From the NCBI GenBank assembly GCA_905221605.1, contig CAJNDS010002197.1, forward strand, positions 402,352 through 466,351: a stretch of 64,000 bases of DNA, given 5' to 3'. Made by a program: the position numbers and the translations under genes. Positions 45,836-54,609 of the stretch are shown here, piece after piece. How positions within the stretch are numbered: the first letter of the stretch is position 1; each line of letters begins with the position of its first letter. The notes beneath the pieces are model-generated. The model was not told the DNA's origin. It searched no databases and saw nothing but the letters and a program-made list of their open reading frames with translations. The stretch is from Symbiodinium natans (Eukaryota > Sar > Dinophyceae > Suessiales > Symbiodiniaceae).

Positions 45836-46190
45836 GACACTGGGTGCTGATGCTGAGGGTGCATTGCGTCTATTCTGCGGGTGCGTTGCGTCTATTCTGC
45901 GGGTGTTTCCTTTGTAAAGTATTTGTTTACAAGGCACGCACGTGCAGCATAGCCTTTAAGTGTCCGTCTTACGGGGGTGGGGGGGGGGGCTGGTGGGGGT
46001 GGGGGCGGGTTGAAGGAGCTGAAAGCTGGGGCGGCTGTTTTGGGGTGGGCTGGAGGGGCCCCCACCCCCCCCCGCCCTTCCCCTCTCCCACCCGCCATCC
46101 CTTTCCCACTCTTTCAAGGGCTGAGCTGAAGAGCTGGAGCTGGGGTGGGCTGGGCTGGGGGCCGGCGGCGCTGGAGAGCGGGGCTGGCCC
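45836..46190 (+). other. Right flank of the minisatellite, G/C-strand biased
   Basis: GCGTCTATTCTGCGGGTG occurs twice (45867 and 45888) and also, slightly altered, at 44430 before the minisatellite. A G-rich block lies at 45975-46060 and a C-rich block at 46060-46110. Confidence 0.6.
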
Positions 46191-46291
46191 AAAACCCTAA
46201 ACCCTAAACCCTAAACCCTAAACCCTAAACCCTAGACCCTAAACCCTAAACCCTAAACCCTAAACCCTAAACCCTAAACCCTAAACCCTAA
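46191..46291 (-). repeat. Interstitial telomeric array, about 14 CCCTAAA units
   Basis: Near-perfect with one CCCTAGA variant. It is the only telomeric array in the satellite domain from 41.9 to 54.3 kb. Confidence 0.95.
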
Positions 46292-46554
46292 AAGGGGCTG
46301 GAGAGCCAGCTCGGGGTGGAGGGTGGGCCAGGGAGGGTCAAGGGGGCCAAGGCCCTGGCACAGGGCTGGGCACCCCCCCCAACCACCACCCCTCTTTCTC
46401 TCACCATCCAAAAAGAGTTTAAACAAAAAAAACGTTTTTCTCTTCACCAACCCTCCCCCCCTCCCTCTCCACCATCAAACGCCCTCACCATGCCTACTCC
46501 CCCAGCTCACTTTTCACTCCCTCACGTTCTCAACCCCTTCCACACATTAATCAG
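46292..46554. other. Anonymous pyrimidine-rich segment
   Basis: C/T-rich sequence, no gene recognised. Confidence 0.5.
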
Positions 46555-46940
46555 CTGCTTTACCCTATCATCTTCTTATCATCTTTTATCATATTTTATC
46601 ATCTCTCCTATTATCTCCGTTTATTATCTTCCATCATGTTTAATCATCTTCATATGCTTTTCTTATCATCTTCATATCATCTTTTTATCATCCTTTATCA
46701 TCTTTTTTGTCATCTTTTATCATCTTTTAATCGGGTCAAAATTCGGGATCTCGTTTGGAAAGCATCCTTATCTTAATCATCTTCTATCGTTATCATCCTT
46801 TATCATTTTTATTATCTTTTTTTATCACCTTTTATCACCTTTTATCATCTTTTATCATCTTTATCATCTTTTATCATCTTCATATAATAGTCTTATAATC
46901 GTTTTGTAATCTTTTTGATTTTTTCGTAATCTTTAAGATC
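46555..46940 (+). repeat. ATCATCTTTT microsatellite region
   Basis: (T)TATCATCTTT motifs repeat throughout, interrupted near 46730-46770. The open frame over it is a Phe/Ile/Ser low-complexity translation. Confidence 0.85.
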
Positions 46941-46969
46941 CTGTGGTCTCGAGGTAATTAAATTTTTGC

Positions 46970-47172
46970 ATTATGATTGCGGGTTTTTTGCTGCAGAGAG
47001 TTAAATCGCAAGCCCTGGTCCCTAAGATTTTGGGTTTAATTCTACCTCCAACAAGCCAGATCGCAAGCCCTATTCCCTGGGATTGTGGTGTCTTTTTTTG
47101 CTGCAAAGACTTAAATCGCAAGCCCTGGTACCTAAGGTTTTGGGCCCAAGTTTTCCTCCAAAAAGCCACATC
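46970..47172 (+). repeat. Tandem repeat with AAATCGCAAGCCCTGGT core
   Basis: AATCGCAAGCCCTGGTCCCT recurs at about 47003, 47060 (as GATCGCAAGCCCTATTCCCT) and 47115, with GATTTTGGG(T/C) and TTTTTTGCTGCAAAGA blocks between. The AAATCGCAAG core is shared with the large satellite starting at 47461. Confidence 0.75.
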
Positions 47173-47455
47173 GCAAGATCTGCCTGGATCTAGGCGCCAC
47201 GTCTTTGGAATATAACAGCACTGCGTAGATCCAGGCAGATTTTGTCCAACCATTTCTGTCAGAAAGCATGATAGACAAAATTTGCCTGGATCTACGCGCC
47301 ACGTCTTTGAAAGAAAGCAGTACCGCGTACATCCAGGCAGATTTGGTCCAATCATTTTTGTCAGAAAACATGACTGACAAACTTTGCCTGGATCTACGCG
47401 CCACGTCTTTGGAAGAAAACAGCACCGCGTAGATCCAGGCAGATTTTGTCCATGC
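47173..47455 (+). repeat. Hairpin satellite, ~100-bp unit, about three copies
   Basis: Each unit has TTTGCCTGGATCTACGCG, then CCACGTCTTTGGAA, then CAGCACCGCGTAGATCCAGG, then CAGATTTTGTCCAA. The first and third blocks are complementary, so every unit forms a stem with a ~30-nt loop. Between units is CATTTNTGTCAGAAA(G/A)CATGA. Confidence 0.85.
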
Positions 47456-47460
47456 ACTAA

Positions 47461-49480
47461 AGTCACAAATCGCAAGCAGTGTCCCCCGTAGTTTTTGTCG
47501 AAACAGCCTTCTCCGAACTCATAAATCGCAAGCAGTGTCCCTATGCGTTGTTGTTGCGCGCAAATATCCAAAATCACAAATCGCAAGCAGGGTCCCCGTA
47601 AGATGTTGCTGTAAGATTATCTACAAAATTCATAAATCGCAAGAAGTGTTCCCCGTAGTTTTTTTGCTGTAAGATTACGAATCAAGTTCACAATCACAAG
47701 CAGTGTCCGCCCTTAGATGTTTCTGCAAGAGTATGTGCCAAAATCGCAAGTCGCAAGCAGTGTCCCCCGTAGTTTTTTTGTTGAAAGAATATGTACCAAG
47801 AACACAAATCGCAAGCAGTGTCCACCCATAGTCCTTTTTGCTGAAAGAATATATCCAAAATTCACAAATCGCAAGCAGTGTCACCCTTAGTTCTTTTGCT
47901 GTAAGAATATGCTCCCAAGTCACAAATCGCAAGCAGTGTGCCCCATGTTTTTCCTGTAAGATTATGTACCGAATTGCCAAATCGCAAGCAGTGTCCCCCG
48001 TAGCTTTTTCTACAAGAGTGCCAAACTCGCACATGGCAAGCAGTGTCCCCTGAGAAAAGATGTCCCAAAACCACAAATCGCAAGCAGTGTCCCCCATAGT
48101 TTTTGTTGAAGGAGTATTCTCCAAAGTTACATATCGCAAGCAGTGTCCCCCTTAGTTTCTTTTGCTGCAAGAAGAGGATGTCCCACAATCACAAATCGCA
48201 AGCAGTGTCCCCCTTAGTTTGTTACGGAATGGAAATTGAGCAATCGCAAGCAGTGTCCCCATGAGAATTTGTTGATAGAATTCCAAAATCACAAATCGCA
48301 AGCAGCGTCCCCCATAGTTTTTTGCTGAATGAAGAACTATCCAAACTCCTAAATCGCAAGCAGTGTCCCCCTAGTTTTTCTGCTGCAAGAAGATGCCCCA
48401 AAATCAAAAACCGCAAGCAGTGTCCCCCTTGGTTTTCGCTGAAAGAAGATGTCCCAAAATCACAAATCGCAAGCAGGGTCCCCGCTTAGTTTTTGTTGCT
48501 GCAAGAAGATGCCCCCAAATCACAAATCCCAAGCAGTGTCCACCCATAGTCCTTTTTGCTGAAAGAATATATCCCAAATTCACAAATCGCAAGCAGTGTC
48601 ACCCTTTTTTTTGCTGTAAGGAAAATGGTCCCAAGTCACAAAACGCAAGCAGTGTGCCCGGCGTGCCCCATATTTTTCCGCTAAGCCTATGTACCAAATT
48701 CCCAAGTCGCAAGCAGTGTCCCTCTTAGTTTTTTCTACAAGAGTATGTGCCAAACTCGCAAATGGCAAGCAGTGTCCCCTGAAAGAAGATGTCACAAAAT
48801 CACAAATCGCAAGCAGTGTCCCCCATATATAGTTTTTGTTGAAGGAGTATTCTCCAAAGTTACAAATCGCAAGCAGTGTCCCCCTTAGTTTGTTTTTGCT
48901 GCAAGAAGAGGATGTCCCACAATCACAAATCGCAAGTAGTGCCCCCCTTAGTTTGTTACGGAATGTAATGGATACGTCCCCATGAGATTTTGTTGAAAGA
49001 ATTCCAAAATCACAAACCGCAAGCGATGTCCCCAATAGTTTTTTGCTGAATGAAGAACTATCCAAACTCCTAAATCGCAAACAGTGTCACCCTCAGTTTT
49101 CTTGCTGAAAGAGTATGTGCTAAAATCACAAATCGCAAGCAGTGTTCCCCATAGTTTTTTGCTGAATGAAGAACTATCCAAACTCATAAATCGCAAGCAG
49201 TGTCCCCCTTAGTTTTTATGCTGCAAGAAGATGTCCCAAAATCACAAAAGCAGTGTCCCCAATAAGTTTAACCCTGAAAGTGTATATGCCAAAATCACAA
49301 ATCGCAAGCAGTGTCCCCCCTTAGTTTTCTTCTGAATTCACAAATCGCAAGCAGTGTCCCCCGTAGTTTTTTTGTTGAAAGAAGATGTCCCAAAATCACA
49401 GATCGCCAGCAGTGTCCCCGTTAGTTTGCTACGGAATATATCAACAATTGACAAGTCGCAAGCAGAGTCCACAAATGTTT
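47461..49480 (+). repeat. ~55-bp satellite with conserved core and variable spacer, about 36 copies
   Basis: The core is (CAC)AAATCGCAAGCAGTGTCCCC followed by C(T/G)TAGTTTTTT. The spacers are 25-35 nt and vary around GCTGAAAGAAGATGTCCCAAAATCA. Long minus-strand frames (GDTACDL, GHCLRFV, GTLLAIC in three frames) are translations of the core. A higher-order duplication is present: units from 47821 to about 48375 recur in the same order from 48539 to about 49095. Confidence 0.95.
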
Positions 49481-50435
49481 TGTTGTAAGAACCTATCCAA
49501 AATGTCAAATGGCAAAGGCACGTGCGCTACTGTCTCAATGAATTTACGTAATTGAGCACATATAGACATAGGAAGTAAAAATATATATATATATATATAT
49601 ATGAACGAGCAGCCTTTCGGTCCATTTCGCTCATGTGTTTTGTTTAATGCTGGAGGGCTAGGTGCTGGGTGTTTTCGGGCTGTGGGTTGGCACGAATGGG
49701 TAAAAGTCTGAAGCTGCAACGTGAACCCATGAAATGAAACTCGGGCGGAGTGTTTTTGCTGTTTAGCTTGCCAACGCCCCTCATCGATCCAAGCGTTATA
49801 GATAAATGAAGAACACAAGTTCGAAAAGACATAGGCAAGCAGCGTGCAAGAGCAGCAACGTGAACAGTTATCATGACCACAAAACCACGAAATCGTTTTC
49901 AGAATAGCAGTGTAGGATTTTTTGCTCGTGTCATGGATCCATGAGCAAACCGCATTTTAAATGTAGGCAAGCAGCACGCAAAGAAAACAAAGCAAAGCGA
50001 AAGCCAAGTCCAAAAGACAAGATAAAATAGGACGTCGGATTATTCGGCGTGTGCATCTTTAAAGTTTTTTGACAATATACATATACGAGCGTTTGATAGG
50101 AATGAAACAAACGCAACGAAAGAGACCCCAAAAGTCCCCGCTATGTCCCGGCTATTTTGTATAGTGTAGTGTAGTATAGAGTTTCTTGTAGTTTTAACAT
50201 TCGTGTTAGTACTATTATTGGTCTTGGTCTTGGTGCTGGTACCTAGTCTGGCAACGGTGAAGTATTCGTGTAGTATCAGCATAGTACTCGTATGGTATCG
50301 AGGAAAAGTCACAGCGTCCTTGCAAGGGCCTTGCTTTCGGATCGCGCTAACACAAAATATAATGAACATGAGCAATGCCAGCACTGCTAAGAACGCTATT
50401 GATATGAATAGTAAACATGGTGATATTGTTATGCG
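49481..50435. other. Anonymous segment, (AT)n run and dispersed repeat G copy 2
   Basis: An (AT)11 run lies at about 49580-49602, followed by GAACGAGCAGCCTTTCGG (repeat G copy 2, to about 49650). AGGCAAGCAGC(G/A)(T/C)GCAA occurs twice (49833, 49967). No convincing gene; ORFs on both strands are unrecognised. Confidence 0.5.
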
Positions 50436-50915
50436 TGTGTGGGCCACAGAACTGCCTACACCATGTGTTTGTATAAGTGGATTCACTACTTTACACCGTT
50501 GCCTGGTGACTTCTTTGCTTGCACAAGCAAAACTACTTAGTTCTTATTGATTTAATGTACGGTTGCCCAGTGATTCAGTTCCTACGTATTGTGGGTCACA
50601 ACGCTCCCTACACCATGTGCTTGTATAAAAATATGTACTTGGTTCTCGCAACACTCATTGATATCATATACAGTTTCCCAGTGATTTCTTGAGTTTTTCT
50701 ACTATCCCTATGTGGCGTATGCCACAACATTCCCTACACCATGTGTTCGTAAATTTACCTGGTTCCACACCACATACTGATTTAATATACGGTGGCCTAG
50801 TTATTTCGCTCTGCGGCGTGGGCCACAAAGTTCCCTGCACCACGTACTTCTAGAAAAATATGAGTTTACTTGGTTTCTAAATCACTCATTGGTTTGCACG
50901 GTTGCCCGAAAGAGT
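50436..50915 (+). repeat. Degenerate tandem repeat, ~125-bp unit, about four copies
   Basis: Each unit has GTGGGCCACAAC(G/A), CCCTACACCATGTG(T/C)TTGTA, AAAATATG(TA)CTTGGTT, ACTGATTTAATATACGGT and TGCCCAGTGATTTC. Copies begin near 50436, 50586, 50712 and 50818. Confidence 0.8.
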
Positions 50916-51506
50916 CTCTAGAATACCAAAACCCAAAGTATTCCAAAATAAGCCGAAAGGATCACCGGAAAAGCCCTGGAAGGCTTGTGCTAGAGTATTC
51001 CAGAATCGCTGAAGCGCGCAGCCGTAGAGTATCCTCGTAAAGTCCCTAGAGCGCACAAGACCAAACTATGCCCAAAGAGTCACTGGAGTACTAACCGCAA
51101 ACCATCCTGCAGCTAAAATACACCTCAAGAAGTAAACCTTTCTTCATGTTTATAGGAATGGTCCCAATACTACTAATATCAGTAGCGTGATACTAGTATT
51201 ATATTCAGCAATGTTCGGTGTAGTAGGCGTATTAGCTTACTAGCATGATCAATAGCATAACTAAAAGTAAATGGTACAAGAAATTGCAATTCCATTTACA
51301 ACATTACCAAGCTTACTAGTGTCATAAATTGTATTAGGTTTGCTAGCACTCATGTTACTCGCATTAATCATATTACTAAATGATCTCATATTATAATCTT
51401 ATCGGACTAATCATGCCACAGGGGCTAATGACGCTATGGTACTATTGTTAGTGACATTATTGAGTTTCCCAGTGGTGGGCTAAAAAACATTGCTCACAAC
51501 ACTGAT
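50916..51506. other. Anonymous segment rich in ACTAGTATTA-like words
   Basis: Repeated short words (GTATTCCA(G/A)AAT near 50935-51010; ACTAATATCAGTA/TACTAGTATTAT near 51165-51210). No gene or element is recognised. Confidence 0.4.
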
Positions 51507-51782
51507 GTTGCACCCTCTTTAGACCTGCCCCCCCCCCCCCTTTCTTGTTCCTGTTTACACTGTCCAGGGATATATACGAATTTATTAGAGAGGAGGTAGG
51601 ATAAGTTTACAGGGCAGCGATGCCCAGCAATCCTTTATAAAGGCGCGCCACGTGGAATTTTCTTACGGCGCCCGGACGGTTTGCCTTTATTCAGGATCCC
51701 AACGCGCGCCCCCAAACCCAAACAGTCGGAGTGTCCTGAACAGCCCAGCCATTTTGACTTTATTCAGGAGGCCCCTACTAAA
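51507..51782 (-). mobile_element. ~275-bp dispersed element family E, inverted copy
   Basis: Read on minus it contains TTCAGGACACTCCGACTGTT, CCGTCCGGGCGCCGTAAGAA, AATTCCACGTGGCGCGCCTT, TATAAAGGATTGCTGGGCAT and a G-run followed by AAAGAGGGTGCAACAT. The same order is found on + at 58354-58630. No ORF. Confidence 0.85.
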
Positions 51783-52711
51783 GAGTGCGGAACATTAATA
51801 GTACTCGCACTAGTCATATGGCTAATCTGACAGATAGTGCAGTTTCGTAGTAGACTTGTCAAAAGACATATGCACTACCAGCAAGATTAGGATGATTAGG
51901 ATTGTCGTGATGTTAGTGTTAATTAGCAATCCTGCCAACACACTGCAATGTTCTTTGGTGATATTGAAGTCACGAACTGTCAAATTGGGAGCATAAGATG
52001 TGTCAAACTTATGCTTAGCACAAGTAATCCTCGACTTCGAATGTTCCGCACAACACGCCATGCTTTTTGCTTGTATTGACAGCTCGCGCTAGGACTAGTA
52101 CTTATATTGCGAACATTTCCAATATTACTCACATAAGTCTATTATGTTCATAATGTTAGTTGTGCTTCCAATGCTAGGAACACCAGTAAGCATACTATTG
52201 CCATCGCATCAGCATTATAAAGATCACAAACACTAATAAGTGAACAAGCCGCAACTGCAGAAAACAAGTGCATTTTAGATATGCAACACCGGTGTGGAGG
52301 GTTGATCGTTTTGTTGCATCCAAACGGATAAATAGGTTAGATGTGCGACTTGTCTAAAACACAAGCATCAACAGTAATGGTATCCACAGACACAAGGCGA
52401 AGTTGACTCTCAAGTAGAACTTATGGTTCCTACAAAAGTATAAATATACACTTATATACTAAATTGTTTATATTCCGTATTTAAAGCGAAAAGAAAAACT
52501 CTATGCTAAATAAACCCTAAAGGTTCCGGGCTCATATATGTATATATATATATATGGTACCCATCCCCCACCCCAGTGACCTACCCTTTGTCGCCTTGTC
52601 TCAAGTCACCCAGCTGCACTGCAAGCAAACTCGGGGTGCAATATAGCATATTTCCTAGGGCGTAGACTGAAATAAACTAAAATCCGAATACACGGGACAG
52701 TTAAACAACTA
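51783..52711. other. Anonymous AT-rich segment
   Basis: The minus-strand ORF at 51822-52061 (79 codons) has ordinary composition but no recognisable motif. TATA-type microsatellite at about 52535-52556. No gene is supported. Confidence 0.4.
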
Positions 52712-52925
52712 AAAATACAACAACCAAAAAACACAAAAAACAACAAAACCAAAAACAAAAAAAAACAAAACCAAAAAAAAATTCCCGGAACTCTCAGGAA
52801 TCCCTACGAGATTTCTCCAAGAGTTCCGGAAAATTGTTGTTTTTGGTGTTTTTGGTTTTTTTGGTGTTGTTTTTTTTGATTTTGGTTTTTTTGTTTTGGT
52901 ATTTTGGTTTTTTTGGTTCGCCTTT
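52712..52925. repeat. ~210-bp imperfect palindrome, A/C arm and T/G arm
   Basis: A left arm of AACCAAAAAACAC-like sequence is followed by CCGGAACTCTCAGG, a ~25-nt centre, CCAAGAGTTCCGG and a right arm of GTGTTTTTGGTTTTTTTGG-like sequence. GGAACTCT and AGAGTTCC pair exactly at the core. Confidence 0.8.
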
Positions 52926-52959
52926 ACGAGGCAATAACTACGCATTTTAAGTGTGTTTT

Positions 52960-54035
52960 TGTATTTGCGAATTTGCTTGTGTATGGCCTGCACTAAGTAC
53001 TTTTCTAGGAAGATTGTGCATTTTTGAGCTTGCGTATGCAAATTGTGCCTTTCGGACATAGTAGATAAGTGGTCTTTATGAAATACTTCAGAAATCTTTG
53101 TTTCATTCATATGTAAGTAGAATCGCTTCTATTGCCGTAAGTTCGTATTTTGGTTGAGTATGGTCCATTAAATAGTATTCACTTGAGTCAAATTGGGCTA
53201 TTTACTTAACAATGAATTACTCTAGTCGATAAATTCGCATAGACTGAATATTTCAAATATAAAGAAATGTTTCATGAATATGTAAACATAAGATATTTCA
53301 GTTGACTTTTCAGGTAGAATTTGATTATTACTTTGCTAAGTACCAATGCTATTTATGTAAAAAGGAGTATTCTTGTGCTATGGCCTTTACTAATTACTTT
53401 GCTAGGAAGCGGAAGGTATATAATTGGTCTCTATTTAGTACTTGAGGAGTCCTTTTCATTGTTATGTAAGTCGAACCGCTTCTATTTCCACTAGTGCGTT
53501 TTTTCATATTTTAGTTGAGCATGGTATTTCAAATAGTATTCATCCGAGTCAGATTGGGCTATTTACTGAATAATTACTCTAGTAGATAAATTCGCATAGA
53601 ATGGTCATTTCAAAATACAAAATATTTCTTGAATATGTAAACATAAGATATTTTAGTGGACCTTTCAGATAGTATTTGATTAATGCTTTGCCTAGTACAA
53701 ATACTTTTTATGTAAACAGCAGTATTCTTGTGCTATGGCTTTACGAACTACTTTTCTAGGAAGGTATATAAGTGGTCTCTATTTAGTACTTGAGAAGTCT
53801 TTACATTGTTATGTAAGTAGAATCGCTTCTCTTGCCGTTAGTGTTTATTTCGTTTTTTCGTTGAGTATGGTATTTTTAGTAGTACTCACTTGAGTTAGAA
53901 CGGGCTATTTACTTAAGACTCTCGTCGTTTATTTCGCATACAATAAAAAATGTTTCATGAATGTGTAAACATAAGGTATTTCAGTGGATTTTTCAGATAG
54001 TATTTGATTAATGCTTTGCCTAGCACAAACACAAT
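52960..54035 (+). repeat. ~350-bp tandem satellite, two full and two partial copies
   Basis: ATGTAAGT(A/C)GAA(T/C)CGCTTCT starts units at 53111, 53464 and 53811, giving periods of 353 and 347 bp. Shared blocks include GTATGGT...AAATAGTATTCA, GGGCTATTTACT(T/G)A, TTCATGAATATGTAAACATA and TCTTGTGCTATGGC. The 52960-53110 segment matches the last third of a unit. No open frame is conserved across copies. Confidence 0.9.
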
Positions 54036-54609
54036 TGTATAAAGCAAAACAGTTGCTCAACAAAGCATTATTTGCCCTTTAAACGCACAATTTGCCTAGA
54101 AAAGCCAAAGACCTAAACACCTAAAAACAACATTTTCCGCTTCAGATTCAAAATATAGATTAATCCAATGCTGGCTTATCGGGGCCTGTGAGGTGGGTGT
54201 CCCAATAACTGTCCTTCATTTCCTGGTGATTAACTACGCGACTTTTGGGCCTTCGTTGTTATTTCTTTGTTAAAAAGGCCTAAAATGGGTAGGTAGCTGG
54301 GGGGGGGGGGTCAGCATATATATATATATATATAAGTATATGTATATATGTGTGTGTATATATATATATATATATATCTATTTATATGATTTAACAGAAC
54401 CCATCAAGCGTTGAAACGAATTCAGGGCTTGGGCTCTTCTTCGTTATACAATAGAATGAGGCAACATGAAACACATTTAAGTTGTTGGATGGAGTACATG
54501 TTGTGCGGCAGCGTGAATGACTTGTGAACTTACAGCAATAAGATATACACCGCCGGGCCTGGGCAATCACTTCACCTTTTGCTTTGTGCTGTGTAGCTGA
54601 GGGTTTATC
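54036..54609. other. Spacer before the ankyrin gene, with G-run and (TA)n
   Basis: A G-run (54301-54310) and TATA/TGTG microsatellite (about 54316-54380). The 54390-54609 segment is the probable 5' flank of the ankyrin gene. No spliced-leader relict is visible. Confidence 0.6.

Noticed and set aside
44644-46200. 518-codon + frame and several 285-368 codon frames on both strands
   Set aside because: They translate the CGCGCCCTC minisatellite and its G-rich flanks. Openness in five frames follows from the 9-bp unit, and no domain is present.
46316-46909. 197-codon frame rich in Ile/Phe/Ser with apparent membrane segments
   Set aside because: It translates the ATCATCTTTT microsatellite; the hydrophobicity is a composition effect.
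47675-49080. Minus-strand proteins with GDTACDL/GHCLRFV repeats (up to 166 codons)
   Set aside because: All three minus frames over the satellite are open and encode the same DNA repeat. No start context or conservation favours one frame.
47461-49480. CRISPR array
   Set aside because: Spacers are degenerate relatives of each other, the core itself varies, there are no cas genes, and the context is a eukaryotic nuclear genome.
51745-51775. Spliced-leader relict (GCCATTTTG match)
   Set aside because: Only nine bases match the leader and they lie inside repeat family E. The other copy of the family does not preserve them.
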